Positions 18,429 to 27,636 are shown, counted from the first letter of the stretch. The stretch is DNA of 64,000 bases from JAEUHM01 sp964538625 (GCA_964538625.1 CAZIGH010000007.1:1-64000); one strand, 5' to 3'. The notes: a model not told the origin generated them from the sequence alone. Numbers and translations: made by a program.

Positions 18429-19028
18429 ATGGCACTCGCAAAAATCACCCAAGTCACCGGCCGCGCCGTTCACGTTCCAGGAGCAGACATTGACACCGAC
18501 CGCATTATCCCCGCACGCTTCATGAAGTGTGTCACCTTCGACGGCCTGGGTGAGTTTGCCTTTTACGACGTGCGCAAGGACGAGAACGGGAATGACCGTG
18601 AGCACCCTCTCAACGATCCGCGTTTCAAGGGAGCCAGTGTGCTGCTGGCAGATTCCAACTTCGGCTGTGGCAGCTCTCGTGAGCACGCGCCGCAGGCACT
18701 GTATCGCTTCGGCTTCCGTGCCATCATCGCGCAGAGTTTCGCAGAAATCTTCTTTGGGAACTGCACCACACTGGGCATCCCATGCGTCACAGCCAGTGCT
18801 GAAGACATTGCCGCAGTTGCTGCGGCCGTGGAGGCAGATCCCGCGCTCGAGGTCACTGTGAATCTGGAGACCGAGCAGGTTACTTTTGGCGGCAAGTCCA
18901 TCCCCATCACGACCGTCAAGTCCGCGCGGGAAGCTCTCATCTCCGGCCACTGGGACGCTATAGGCGAGCTACTGGAAGGCAAAGACGCCGTTGCCGAAAA
19001 GATGAAAGCCTTTGGCTGGGCGGCTTGA
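18429..19028 (+). CDS. leuD: 3-isopropylmalate dehydratase small subunit
   Basis: The 199-residue product has the family opening GADIDTDRIIPARFMK and the swivelling-domain signature SNFGCGSSREHAPQAL. It pairs with LeuC to isomerise 2-isopropylmalate to 3-isopropylmalate in leucine synthesis. ATG 18429 gives the expected N-terminus (MALAKITQVTGRAVHVPG), 52 bases after the mutarotase stop. The large subunit leuC is not in this window, so the gene is split from its partner here. Length is normal for bacterial LeuD. Confidence 0.95.
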   Translation: MALAKITQVTGRAVHVPGADIDTDRIIPARFMKCVTFDGLGEFAFYDVRKDENGNDREHPLNDPRFKGASVLLADSNFGCGSSREHAPQALYRFGFRAIIAQSFAEIFFGNCTTLGIPCVTASAEDIAAVAAAVEADPALEVTVNLETEQVTFGGKSIPITTVKSAREALISGHWDAIGELLEGKDAVAEKMKAFGWAA

Positions 19029-19121
19029 GCGGTGGGCGAATGACGGATCCAGCATGGCCTTCACGCGCAAACTCCACGCCTTCGCCATTAAGACTTTCGT
19101 CATCGTACAAGCCTCATTTCC

Positions 19122-20792
19122 ATGACCCCCACCTACGTCATCGGTCACCGCAACCCGGATACGGATGCCATCTGCTCCGCCATCGGATATGCGGCGTTTC
19201 TGCGTGAATCGAAAGGCGAGAACGCAGTGGCCGCTTGCTGCGGAGAGCTGAGCGTGCGCACGGCATGGGTACTGAAGCAAGCTGGGCTGGAAGCCCCGAA
19301 GCTGCTGCTGGACGTGCGCCCCACGGCAGCCACCGTGGCACGTCGGCAAGTGGTGACCGCCATGCCGGATGCGACGCTGCTGGAGGTGAACCGTCGGATG
19401 CTGGAGCGGGACTTCCGCAGCATTCCAGTGGTGGATGATGAGGGCCGCTTGGTTGGAATGCCTTCCCTCACCGAGATGGCGGAGCTGCTGATGCCGCCCA
19501 GGCAAGGAGCGGATCATCATCACCGCCGCGTGCGCACCAGCTTGGCAAACATAGCCCACTCACTGGAGGCGAACAAGGCCGGTGCAGCGGAGGGCTCCCG
19601 CCAAGTGGAGGAGCTCATCCTCGTGGTGGCGGCCTCCAGTGCGGAGACGACGCGGCAGCGGGCAAACCAGTTCGACCCTCGAAAGGTAGTGCTTCTAGTA
19701 GGCGACCGGCCAGAGATTCATGAACTTGCATTCGAGATGGGCGTGCGCTGTCTGGTGCTGACAGGCGGTTTCAAGCTGACTAGTGAAAAGGAAACGGAGG
19801 CCCGGCAGAAACGCATCGCCGTGGTGCTCACCACCCATGACAGCGCCAGCGCGGCGCAGTTGATCCGGTTCTCGCGCCCCATCGCAGAGGCTCTGAAGCC
19901 GGGCTTTGTTTCCTTTAAGTCCAAGACTCCACTGCGGGAGGTGCTGCCAGTGGCACAGCAGTCCCACCAGCCACTCTTTCCGGTCATTGACGACGACACT
20001 GGCCTGCTCATGGGCGTCTTCTCCAAGTCCGATCTCATTGATGTGCCGCGCACGCGCCTGGTGCTGGTGGATCACAATGAGTTCGCCCAGGCGGTGGTGG
20101 GAGCGGATGAAGCGGAGATCCTGGAGGTCATCGATCATCATAGGCTCAGCGGCAATCTGCGCACGAAGGAGCCCATTCGTTTCATCAATGAACCGGTGGG
20201 CAGCACCAGCACCATCGTGGCCCTGATGTATCGCCTGCGCGGCATGACACCAGACAAGGCCACCGCACTCTGCCTGTGCGCTGGCATGATCAGTGACACG
20301 CTCAATCTCACCTCTCCTACCACTACCGGCACCGACCGTGAAATCTTGGCGTGGCTCAGCGGTCTCGCCGGCATAGACACGGAGCAGTTCGTGAGGGACT
20401 TCTTTGCCGCAGGGTCTATGCTCAAGGAACTTGCACCCGCGCAGGCCATCGAGAGCGACCGGAAGGAGTTCGCCGAGAATGGTTGGCGCATCAGCATCAG
20501 CCAGATCGAAGAACTGGGGCTAGATGAGTTCTGGAAGCGCGAGGCCGCACTGCACCAGGCACTGGAGGCGGTTTGTCGTGAGCGCGACTTGCACTTCGCC
20601 TGCCTCATGGTGACGGACATCACCGAACACAACAGTGTTTTGCTCGTGGCAGGCAGCCAGCGGGTGGCTGACGCGATCGAGTATCCCGAGCGCAGTCGGA
20701 ACCTGTACTCCATGCCGGGAGTGGTGAGCCGCAAAAAGCAGCTCTTTCCCTACCTGGGCCGTCTGCTGGGCAAACTCACACCGCCCTCGTGA
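19122..20792 (+). CDS. Manganese-dependent inorganic pyrophosphatase with CBS and DRTGG domains
   Basis: The 556-residue protein is a family II (DHH superfamily) pyrophosphatase. The N-terminal metal motif is GHRNPDTDAICSA (residues 7-19) and the DHH motif is in EVIDHHRLS, near residue 335. GSTSTIVALM and the C-terminal DHHA2 part complete the enzyme. Between the two halves of the DHH domain lie regulatory segments: CBS-like stretches (RSIPVVDDEGRLVGM and LFPVIDDDTGLLMG) around a DRTGG-type domain. CBS-containing pyrophosphatases of this kind are regulated by adenine nucleotides, which is family knowledge. It is followed by a convergent oxidoreductase gene after 44 bases. Confidence 0.9.
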   Translation: MTPTYVIGHRNPDTDAICSAIGYAAFLRESKGENAVAACCGELSVRTAWVLKQAGLEAPKLLLDVRPTAATVARRQVVTAMPDATLLEVNRRMLERDFRSIPVVDDEGRLVGMPSLTEMAELLMPPRQGADHHHRRVRTSLANIAHSLEANKAGAAEGSRQVEELILVVAASSAETTRQRANQFDPRKVVLLVGDRPEIHELAFEMGVRCLVLTGGFKLTSEKETEARQKRIAVVLTTHDSASAAQLIRFSRPIAEALKPGFVSFKSKTPLREVLPVAQQSHQPLFPVIDDDTGLLMGVFSKSDLIDVPRTRLVLVDHNEFAQAVVGADEAEILEVIDHHRLSGNLRTKEPIRFINEPVGSTSTIVALMYRLRGMTPDKATALCLCAGMISDTLNLTSPTTTGTDREILAWLSGLAGIDTEQFVRDFFAAGSMLKELAPAQAIESDRKEFAENGWRISISQIEELGLDEFWKREAALHQALEAVCRERDLHFACLMVTDITEHNSVLLVAGSQRVADAIEYPERSRNLYSMPGVVSRKKQLFPYLGRLLGKLTPPS

Positions 20793-20836
20793 GGTCCGTT
20801 TCCCGGCGCGGCGGTGGAGAGTCTCGCAGATTGTTG

Positions 20837-21991
20837 TTACTCAAGGACATTCACATCCAGCCAGCGGCGCTCCTGCCAAGACTTGAGTCCCAGCTCGGCA
20901 AGTTGCACCCCTTTGGCTCCTTCACGCAGCGTCCAGGGGAAGGGCGAGCCGACCGCTACATGCTTGAGGAACTCCTCCCACTGGATTTTGAAGGCGTTGT
21001 CATACACGGTGGCATCTGGCACCTCCTGCCAGCCCTCGAAAAAGCGGATGGGCTGCGGAATGTCTGGATTCCAAACCGGGCGCGGTGTGGTGCCGAGGCT
21101 CTGCACCCAACACTGCCGCAAGCCTACGATGGCGCTGCCATGGGTGCCATCCACCTGCATGGTCAGCAAGTCATCCCTGCGTACGCGAACGGTCCATGAG
21201 CTGTTGAACTGGCAGATGACGCCGTTTTCACACTCAAACGTAGCGTAACATGAGTCATCACTGGTGCAGTCATACGGCACGCCTCGCTCGTCCACTCGTT
21301 TCGGGATGTGGGTAGCACCCATGCAGCTAAGGGCCTTCACCTTGCCGAACAGGTCGTCTATGACGTACCGCCAATGACAGAGCATATCGACGATGATGCC
21401 ACCGCCATCTTCCTTGCGGTAGTTCCATGAAGGACGCTGCGCAGGCTGATCAGCATCCAGCCCGGTGAATACCCAGTAGCCAAACTCACCGCGCACACTG
21501 AGAATGCGGCCGAAGAACCCCTGGTCACGCAGCGTGCGGAACTTGCGGATGCCGCTGAGCCAGAGCTTGTCCTGCACCACGCCGTTTTTGACTCCGGCGT
21601 CTTCGCAGAGTTTCGCCAGGCGCAGGGCTTCGCTGGTCTCTACCGCCGTGGGTTTTTCACAATAGACGGCCTTCTTGGCTTTGACCGCCTTCTCAATGAA
21701 CCCGGCCCGCTGAAGGGTGCCACTGGCGTCGAAAAAAATCTCGTCCTCCGGGTTGGCAAGTGCGGCGTCGAGATCGGTTGTAAAGCGGGTGACGCCCGTG
21801 CGCTCGGCGAGCGCCCTTAGCTTGTCATGGTTTCGCCCGGTAAGAATGGGGTCAGGCATCAAGGTGAGTTCATCGTTCACCTTCAGCCCGCCCTGGTCCC
21901 GTATGGCCTTGATGGAGCGGATGAGGTGCTGGTTTGTGCCCATGCGTCCGGTGACGCCGTTCATGATGATGCCGATGCGTTTTGTTGTCAT
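20837..21991 (-). CDS. Gfo/Idh/MocA family oxidoreductase
   Basis: The 384-residue cytoplasmic protein begins with a Rossmann NAD(P)-binding segment (IGIIMNGVTGRMGTNQHLI). The family motif EKPTA occurs in YCEKPTAVE, followed by the C-terminal alpha/beta domain that shapes the sugar site. The opening NGVTGRMG recalls dihydrodipicolinate reductase, but overall it fits verrucomicrobial and planctomycete Gfo/Idh/MocA proteins. It follows the TIM-barrel gene on the same strand after 115 bases. The substrate is probably a sugar or sugar acid, inferred from family and neighbours. Confidence 0.85.
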   Translation of the reverse strand: MTTKRIGIIMNGVTGRMGTNQHLIRSIKAIRDQGGLKVNDELTLMPDPILTGRNHDKLRALAERTGVTRFTTDLDAALANPEDEIFFDASGTLQRAGFIEKAVKAKKAVYCEKPTAVETSEALRLAKLCEDAGVKNGVVQDKLWLSGIRKFRTLRDQGFFGRILSVRGEFGYWVFTGLDADQPAQRPSWNYRKEDGGGIIVDMLCHWRYVIDDLFGKVKALSCMGATHIPKRVDERGVPYDCTSDDSCYATFECENGVICQFNSSWTVRVRRDDLLTMQVDGTHGSAIVGLRQCWVQSLGTTPRPVWNPDIPQPIRFFEGWQEVPDATVYDNAFKIQWEEFLKHVAVGSPFPWTLREGAKGVQLAELGLKSWQERRWLDVNVLE

Positions 21992-22106
21992 GTTGGGAAG
22001 GATGTCAGATGGTGGTCAAAAATGAAGTAGGTTAATGGGTCTCCAGCCGAGGCGGTTTGATTACGTGGTGGTGAGCGAAACGGGTGTGAAAAGTTGGGTG
22101 CGGGCG

Positions 22107-22922
22107 TCACGCGTAGAGGCGCTGGTAGCTGGTGGAGATTTGTTCCAGGAACTGGTGCTGGTCGGTGGCCCACCACTTGTTGGAGAAGATCTCCACTTCG
22201 CGTGGACCGCTGAAGCCTGCTGCGTCCACCCAGTCGCTGATTTCGCGGAGGGGGATGCAGCCCTCGCCCATGAGTCCGCGGTCGTTGAGCAGATCGGTGG
22301 TGGGCGTTTTCCAGTCACAGATGTGGAAGGCATGAAGACGGCCGGTGCGGCCGGCGTGCTCTATCTGCTGCTTGAGCTCCGGGTCCCACCAGACGTGATA
22401 GACATCGACGGCGATGCCGACAGAGCCGGGTGAACCTAGTGCGTCACAGATTTCGTGTGCCTGCCGCATGGTGTTTACCGCGCTGCGATCATCTGCATAC
22501 ATGGGATGCAATGGCTCGATGGCAAGCCTCACTCCGGCTTGTTCTGCGGCGGGCAGGATGGCTGAGATTCCCTCGGTAATCTGCTTTCGGGACTCGGCTA
22601 GAGGTTGCCCTGGCACGGCTCCGCAGACCAGTACGATGAGGGGCGCCCCGATGGCATGGGCCTGTTCGATGGCGAGCAGATTGTCATCCACGGCCTTTTG
22701 TCTGGCCGCCGGTGAGGTGGCAGGGAAGAAGCCTCCACGGCAGAGGCTGACCACGTCTAGCCCTGCTTCTGCGGTCTGGCGCTTCACGGCGGCGAGGTCT
22801 CTACCTTCAAGCGCCTGCCGCCAGATGGTGATGCCGCTGGCACCGTGCCTGGGATACTCGGCAAGACACTCCTCCAGGTTCAGGGGCTTGGTGGTGATGG
22901 TGTGGATGCAGAGGCGGCTCAT
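22107..22922 (-). CDS. Sugar phosphate isomerase/epimerase, TIM barrel (AP endonuclease 2 fold)
   Basis: The 271-residue protein has the xylose-isomerase-like TIM-barrel pattern. SLCRGGFFPA comes early, RLAIEPLHPM holds the metal-binding Glu, VGIAVDVYHVWWD holds Asp and His, and HAFHICDWK and GFSGPREVEIFSN complete the site. Members interconvert keto and aldo sugars or hydroxypyruvate-type compounds, usually with a divalent metal. It lies between a Gfo/Idh/MocA oxidoreductase and a Tat-exported propeller gene, a common pairing in carbohydrate or inositol-like catabolism. An AT-rich palindrome sits just upstream. Confidence 0.85.
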   Translation of the reverse strand: MSRLCIHTITTKPLNLEECLAEYPRHGASGITIWRQALEGRDLAAVKRQTAEAGLDVVSLCRGGFFPATSPAARQKAVDDNLLAIEQAHAIGAPLIVLVCGAVPGQPLAESRKQITEGISAILPAAEQAGVRLAIEPLHPMYADDRSAVNTMRQAHEICDALGSPGSVGIAVDVYHVWWDPELKQQIEHAGRTGRLHAFHICDWKTPTTDLLNDRGLMGEGCIPLREISDWVDAAGFSGPREVEIFSNKWWATDQHQFLEQISTSYQRLYA

Positions 22923-22964
22923 GGAACACCTCTGTCATTGAAAATGGCATAAGAAAAAGATTTC

Positions 22965-22987
22965 TTTCTGATGTTTAGAATCAGAAA
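22965..22987. promoter_or_regulatory. Perfect AT-rich inverted repeat, candidate operator
   Basis: TTTCTGAT (22965-22972) and ATCAGAAA (22980-22987) form a perfect 8-base palindrome with a 7-base spacer. It lies in the 71-base gap between two same-strand genes, 42 bases before the ATG of the TIM-barrel gene. The AT-rich arms would make a weak terminator, so a repressor or activator site is more likely. No matching second copy was seen in this window. Confidence 0.4.
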
Positions 22988-22993
22988 AATGGA

Positions 22994-24229
22994 TCAAGTG
23001 ATGACGCCATCAATGTCGATGAGATGAAGCTGCCGACCCTGGTCACCGGCGGGCGCATCCACGCAAATGAGCTTTTCATTGCGGCTCACACGAGGGTGCG
23101 TATCCACGCGCCACTCTCCCTTGTATTCCGGTGGCTGAGGGAAGATGGCCAAGTCGATGCGGCGGTTGGATTTGATGTGATAAAGATGCGGCGTCTGGAG
23201 GCGGCGGATGCCCTTGGGGTAGGTGTCGCTGACCAGCCATTCGTTTTGGTGCAGGTAGGAGAAATGCCCTGCTGAGTCCAGCACGTCTTTGCCCACTTCC
23301 TCAATGATGCCTGAGTCTTTGTCTTCAAAAAGGAAGTTCCCCCAGTTCTCGTTTCCGAGCCAGCCCTTTGCCTGGGAGAGAATGTGTGTGGGGTCACGCC
23401 AGATGAAGTGGGAGGCGTAGCCATTTGGTATGACGATGCGCAAGTCCGTGCCGTCCATGTTCGCGGTGATGAGGCGGGTGAGATGTCCTCCGCCGGGTTG
23501 TGTCCAGCGGTGCAGCATGATGAAGCGTCTGCTGTCCGGCCCCACGAGCAGGTGATAGGCGTGGTGCTTGGAGTCTGGGAGGTTTTTGATGATTTCGCCA
23601 GTCTCGGAAAGGAGTCGATGACTGATGATGAGCTTTTCTGCTCCTGTCTCCAGGTTGACGTGGGAGATGCCGGTTTTCTCGGGGGCCATGTCATCGAAGT
23701 AGGGGTCTCGAATGCCGGCATATCCGTAGCCAGGACGGCAGTCGGCTACACGGGAGTAGTCACAGGTGACGGCTTGTTTGCCGTCGGGTGAGAGGGAGTA
23801 GATGGTGGCAGGCAGTGTGTGTTTCTCGCCCGTCTTCACATCCATGATGTGGCTGACGAACTTGTCCTTTTCACGATCGTTCCAGATGACCTTGGAGTCA
23901 CTGCCGGGGATCCATTGCAACATGCAGCCCTGCTGCCAGTTCCACGCACTGGACTTGCCGAGAGGGATCCAGCGGTCCTGCTCCTGCAGGTCCACCATGC
24001 CTACTTCGATGACATCTTCCGCCGTGGGAGAGCGATGTTCAAAGCCGACCTTCATGCCGAGCACGAAGCGGTCAGTGGGGTCAAACTGAAGCTTGTCGTA
24101 GTAACCGAACCAGTGGTAGCCGGGGCCCTTGGTGATCTGACGCACGGGGCGCAGTTGGGGTGCCGCTTCCTGGGCGCGGATAGAGGCAGCGGTAAGGGCA
24201 ACGGCAGAGAGGAAGCGGCGGCGGTTCAT
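22994..24229 (-). CDS. Tat-exported TolB/WD40-like beta-propeller protein
   Basis: I use the ATG at 24229 because it gives a twin-arginine-like signal (MNRRRFLSAVALTAASIRAQ). The frame extends upstream only through sequence that codes for the neighbouring gene. The 411-residue protein has propeller blades such as YDKLQFDPTDRFVLGMK, QWIPGSDSKVIWND, YSLSPDGKQAVTCD and MLHRWTQPGGGHLTRL. Overall it resembles the TolB-like/oligogalacturonate-lyase-like propellers of Verrucomicrobia, and no lyase residues can be assigned confidently. It starts 16 bases after the YhcH-type gene in a tight minus-strand cluster. Confidence 0.75.
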   Translation of the reverse strand: MNRRRFLSAVALTAASIRAQEAAPQLRPVRQITKGPGYHWFGYYDKLQFDPTDRFVLGMKVGFEHRSPTAEDVIEVGMVDLQEQDRWIPLGKSSAWNWQQGCMLQWIPGSDSKVIWNDREKDKFVSHIMDVKTGEKHTLPATIYSLSPDGKQAVTCDYSRVADCRPGYGYAGIRDPYFDDMAPEKTGISHVNLETGAEKLIISHRLLSETGEIIKNLPDSKHHAYHLLVGPDSRRFIMLHRWTQPGGGHLTRLITANMDGTDLRIVIPNGYASHFIWRDPTHILSQAKGWLGNENWGNFLFEDKDSGIIEEVGKDVLDSAGHFSYLHQNEWLVSDTYPKGIRRLQTPHLYHIKSNRRIDLAIFPQPPEYKGEWRVDTHPRVSRNEKLICVDAPAGDQGRQLHLIDIDGVIT

Positions 24230-24245
24230 GGCTGATTGGAGTTGG

Positions 24246-24704
24246 TTACTCAACGGCGACTTTGATGACAACCTTGAAGACAGTTTCGGGCTGCTCCTGT
24301 TCGATGCACGGTGCGTGGGCGTCTTCAGGGTGGAGGATGGCAAACTGCCCGGCGCTGATGCGGAGCGGCGTGAAGTCGGTGACAGGTTTCCACAGTGCAG
24401 CGTCCTTTTCCTCATCGTAGGGCATGGTCTGCTCCTTCATGCTCTCGAGAGGTGCCCACAGGATGGTCTCGCGCCCGGAGAGGAGAAACTGCACGTCGAT
24501 GTATTTTCGATGCGCTTCAAACAGGGCCTGGCTCTGCGGCTTGGTTTGATAGGTCTGCACGAGTGCGAAGCAGAGGTCGCCATCCAGGTCATGCCTCCCC
24601 ATGGCCTCACCGCCGGTGAGCGTGCGCAGGAAGTCAAAAGCGAGCGGGAAGCGGGAGTTGAGTCCGGTGTAACGGGCGGCGCGGTCCAGAGTGTCGAAGA
24701 TCAT
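24246..24704 (-). CDS. YhcH/YjgK/YiaL family protein (cupin-like, possible sugar anomerase)
   Basis: The 152-residue protein matches the DUF386 family, which includes E. coli YhcH (NanQ) and EbgC. Conserved stretches are FEAHRKYIDVQFLLSGRE, FAILHPEDAHAPC and the terminal FKVVIKV. Family members form a double-stranded beta-helix around a metal site. NanQ of the sialic-acid operon was described as an N-acetylneuraminate anomerase, and that analogy is only suggestive here. The gene sits between two Tat-exported proteins with gaps of 6 and 16 bases, so it is likely part of one operon. It has no export signal itself. Confidence 0.85.
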   Translation of the reverse strand: MIFDTLDRAARYTGLNSRFPLAFDFLRTLTGGEAMGRHDLDGDLCFALVQTYQTKPQSQALFEAHRKYIDVQFLLSGRETILWAPLESMKEQTMPYDEEKDAALWKPVTDFTPLRISAGQFAILHPEDAHAPCIEQEQPETVFKVVIKVAVE

Positions 24705-24710
24705 GAGGGT

Positions 24711-26150
24711 TCAGCTGATGACGGGTAGTTGAAACTCCGGGCGGTACTCTTCCTCCTGAAGCTGGTTCGCCTCATCGGCAAACTCACCAACGAAGCGTTC
24801 GGCGGCGGGATCAAAGTGCAGTGTGGGGCCGGTGATGGCGAGGTCCTTTGCCATGTCGATCTGGTTGGCAGCCAAGTTGGCTTTGAAGTCCTCCAGTGTG
24901 GCGAGCGCTGCATCGTCGCCTTTGAGGCGCTCTGCGATTTCCTCTGGCCTCATTTTGGTGCCCAGACGCCAGCTTGTGTTCGCCAGGTGAGCGAGCACTG
25001 CGGAGTAGTGTCCCTGGATGACGGTTTGGTTCTCGCTCAGGTATTTGCCTTGGCGGATGGCTTTGATCCAGTTCCCCTGGTGCATGGAGCCGTCATCCAG
25101 GCTGAACTTTTTCACCAGTCTGCCATCATGGTCAAAGGCCTTCGACTCGGCGAGGTAACCGCCTTCACAGTGGACGATGTTGCCGATGCGGATGCCTTTG
25201 TAAGCAGGAGACTGGCTCCAGTCCATGTCCTTCATGGGTAGGCCGCGGTTGTCAAAGATCAGCGGGGGACCCTGCTCATACTGGTAGAGCGCGAGCTGGT
25301 TGTTCGGGGTCTGGCCATCGTCGTCATAGCCCCAGCGTGCGCCTAGGCTAAAGGCCCTCACGGGGTGGGTCATCTGCGCGAGAGCCCAGCGTGCGACATC
25401 GAGCTGATGCGGGCCTTGGTTGCCTATGTCGCCATTGCCAAACTCCCAGATCCAGTGCCAGTCATAATGGAGCAGGCGGCGCTGCACGGGCAGCATGGGG
25501 CGTGGGCCGCACCAGAGATTGTAGTCGAGCCGCTTGGAGATCTTTGAGGGTTCAGTCACCTTGCCAATGCTCTCACGGGTTTTGTAGTTGAGGCCGCGCG
25601 AGAGGGTGACCTTGCCAAGGTGTCCCTCTTTGAGCCAGGCGAAGGCTTCATCCCAAACGAGGTCCGAACGGCGTTGCATACCGTGGGTGATGATCAAGTG
25701 CGGCCGTTTGGCGGCAGCCTCGGCGAGCAGGCGACCTTCCCTGATGTTGTGAGACACCGGCTTTTCCACATACACGTGCTTTCCATGCTGGATGGCAGTG
25801 AGGGCTATGAGGGTGTGGGTGTGGTTGGGTGTGGCGATCATGATCGCATCCACCTCTTTGTCTTCACAGAGCTTCCTGTAGTCGGTGTAGGTCTTGACTT
25901 TGTAGCCGCTGTCCTCAGCCTCTTTGCTGTATTTTTCGAGGTCTCGCTGGTCCACGTCACACAGGGCGACGACGCGGCAGTAGTCCACCTTCATCATGTC
26001 TGCGAGATGGTATTTCCCTCGTCCATGCAGGCCTACGATGGCCACTCGCACATCATCTGCGGAGCGCTTGGGGCCAAAACAGCCCGTGCTGATGAAGGGG
26101 GCCGCTCCGGCCAGCGCCGCGTGTTTGAGAAACTTTCTGCGAGGGGTCAT
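24711..26150 (-). CDS. Tat-exported Gfo/Idh/MocA oxidoreductase
   Basis: ATG 26150 yields a twin-arginine signal (MTPRRKFLKHAALAGAAPF) followed by STGC, which could also be a lipobox. A longer GTG start at 26177 is possible but less natural. The 479-residue protein has a Rossmann core (VRVAIVGLHGRGKYH) and the family motif EKPVSHNIREG. The C-terminal half has GNGDIGNQGPHQLDVARWAL, typical of the large secreted Gfo/Idh/MocA group expanded in Planctomycetes and Verrucomicrobia. These carry a tightly bound NAD(P) cofactor into the periplasm and act on glycosides or sugar acids; the substrate here is unknown. Confidence 0.85.
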   Translation of the reverse strand: MTPRRKFLKHAALAGAAPFISTGCFGPKRSADDVRVAIVGLHGRGKYHLADMMKVDYCRVVALCDVDQRDLEKYSKEAEDSGYKVKTYTDYRKLCEDKEVDAIMIATPNHTHTLIALTAIQHGKHVYVEKPVSHNIREGRLLAEAAAKRPHLIITHGMQRRSDLVWDEAFAWLKEGHLGKVTLSRGLNYKTRESIGKVTEPSKISKRLDYNLWCGPRPMLPVQRRLLHYDWHWIWEFGNGDIGNQGPHQLDVARWALAQMTHPVRAFSLGARWGYDDDGQTPNNQLALYQYEQGPPLIFDNRGLPMKDMDWSQSPAYKGIRIGNIVHCEGGYLAESKAFDHDGRLVKKFSLDDGSMHQGNWIKAIRQGKYLSENQTVIQGHYSAVLAHLANTSWRLGTKMRPEEIAERLKGDDAALATLEDFKANLAANQIDMAKDLAITGPTLHFDPAAERFVGEFADEANQLQEEEYRPEFQLPVIS

Positions 26151-26240
26151 TCTGCGGAATGCTAGCGGCCGGAGCACGCCCCCTCAACTTGAAGGATGTG
26201 GATTTTGACTTGGGACGGTGCGCGCGCTTCTCGCACAAAG

Positions 26241-26271
26241 AATGCGCCGGATCTCACATGGAGAACCGGCG
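26241..26271 (-). terminator. Candidate intrinsic terminator downstream of the Cys-containing secreted gene
   Basis: TGCGCCGG (26241-26248) pairs perfectly with CCGGCGCA (26264-26271) across a 15-base loop. Read on the minus strand the hairpin is followed by a moderately T-rich tail (TTCTTTGTG). It lies 28 bases after the stop at 26299 and before the next minus-strand gene. The long loop and weak tail limit confidence. Confidence 0.45.
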
Positions 26272-26298
26272 CAAAGGGAGAGCGAAGAGGAGAAGGGA

Positions 26299-26886
26299 TT
26301 ACCTTCCGGAAAGAAGTCCTAGCAGACCTCCCAGGATGATGTCTCGCGGATGAGGCGGACGCGACGGAAGGTTGCGGCCTTCATCACGTCCGGAGCCGTG
26401 CCCACGTCCGTAGTAACCGCTGTGGGAGTCATACCTCGGCGGTGGTGGTGTGGCCACATGGAAACCCATGCGCTCCAGCGAGGCAAGGGTGCTGCCGGTC
26501 TGGGCCAGAAGCCCTTTCACACAGCCGCAAACTCCCACTTGGCGAGCAAGGGAGTCTGCGCGGCAGTGGGTCTGCTTCAGCGTGAGAAAGATCTGCTCCT
26601 GGGTGCAGGGTGGTTCGCGGTTCTCCACGGCGCTGCGGAGGGAGTCGGCTTGGGACTCCATGGAGTAAAAGGTGTCCAGTAGCGCGGCTTGCTCGCGGCA
26701 AGGACGCCCCCCTTTCGAGTGAGTGCGCAACTCGTTGCGGTATTCGCTCAGGAGTCGATCGGTGAGGGAATCCAGTGACTGCACGTGGCGGAGCAACTCC
26801 TTCGGGCAGGCGGCCGCTTCGACACGAGTGGTGGTGAGGAGACTGCCGCTGAGGGCAAGCAGAACGGTGAGGGTCATGGTTTTCAT
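26299..26886 (-). CDS. Small secreted protein of unknown function
   Basis: ATG 26886 gives a signal peptide (MKTMTLTVLLALSGSLLTTTRVEAAA). The 195-residue protein is helical, with spaced cysteines (ACPKEL, RPCREQ, PPCTQE, THCRAD, GVCGCV), so disulfides in the periplasm are plausible. A Gly/Arg/Pro-rich stretch follows, and the C-terminus is a short hydrophobic segment (DIILGGLLGLLSGR). I do not recognise the family. It lies 81 bases after the SixA-like gene and is followed by a hairpin. Confidence 0.65.
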   Translation of the reverse strand: MKTMTLTVLLALSGSLLTTTRVEAAACPKELLRHVQSLDSLTDRLLSEYRNELRTHSKGGRPCREQAALLDTFYSMESQADSLRSAVENREPPCTQEQIFLTLKQTHCRADSLARQVGVCGCVKGLLAQTGSTLASLERMGFHVATPPPPRYDSHSGYYGRGHGSGRDEGRNLPSRPPHPRDIILGGLLGLLSGR

Positions 26887-26967
26887 GGGTGCGTAGAGAC
26901 TTGTTTGCGTCTCATGCACATCGACGGCTGGGCTCACCGGCTATTCATTCCGGACTCCATAATTTCT

Positions 26968-27546
26968 TCAATCCTCCGATTCGATGGAGGAGATGCCTTT
27001 GTACTCGGAGGGGAAACGGCGCTCCAAGGCCTTGGGCGTGAGATAGGCGATGAGCTGTGCTTCCTGCCAATCAGCAAGTCCCCAATAGGCGTGTGGCAGG
27101 CTCATGATGACTGCGGTGCAGGTGGGCATCTTGGGAATAGATGCGCGTGAGAGAAGCCGGTTGCAAAAGTCATGCAGGCCGGGGTTGTGCCCCACTAGCA
27201 CGGCGTGGCGGGAGGACTCATCAAAGCCACGTACGACTTCCAGGATGGTCGGCGCTGGGGCGAGGTAGAGACGGGAGTCCAGCTGGATCTGGTCCTTGGT
27301 GAGGCGGAAGTGTTTTGCGAGGTGCTCACTGGTAGCCAGTGTGCGGAGGGCGGTGCTGCTGGCCAACGAGTCAGGCGGCACCATGAGAGGGGCCTCAGCC
27401 CCAGCGCCGAAGTAGGTCACTGAGAGAAACCTGGCCACGGCGGGAGCTGCGGCCTGCCCCCGAGCATTCAGAGGGCGGTCATGGTCCTGGAGGTTGGGCT
27501 GATCCCAACTGGACTTGGCATGGCGCACCACTGTGAGAAACTTCAT
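26968..27546 (-). CDS. sixA: SixA-type phosphohistidine phosphatase (histidine phosphatase superfamily)
   Basis: The 192-residue protein starts MKFLTVVRHAKSSW, where RHAKS is the catalytic RHG-like motif of the SixA subgroup. DRPLNARGQ follows, and the second catalytic His is in VLVGHNPGLHDF. SixA removes phosphate from histidine residues of signalling proteins in E. coli; other members act on small phosphates. ATG 27546 was chosen over an upstream start because the family begins directly with this strand. It is cytoplasmic. Its neighbours give no clear target. Confidence 0.8.
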   Translation of the reverse strand: MKFLTVVRHAKSSWDQPNLQDHDRPLNARGQAAAPAVARFLSVTYFGAGAEAPLMVPPDSLASSTALRTLATSEHLAKHFRLTKDQIQLDSRLYLAPAPTILEVVRGFDESSRHAVLVGHNPGLHDFCNRLLSRASIPKMPTCTAVIMSLPHAYWGLADWQEAQLIAYLTPKALERRFPSEYKGISSIESED

Positions 27547-27636
27547 TGCTTGGCTTGGAAATGGTAACCGGGAGTGACGGTGCGCTTGTGCCACGGTGCT
27601 CCGCAGGTGTCAACGAGCATCCGGCATACCAAGATG

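Noticed and set aside
24230..24415. Longer N-terminus for the Tat propeller protein
   Set aside because: The extra 62 residues come from sequence antisense-shifted within the YhcH-type gene, and the Tat signal begins at ATG 24229.
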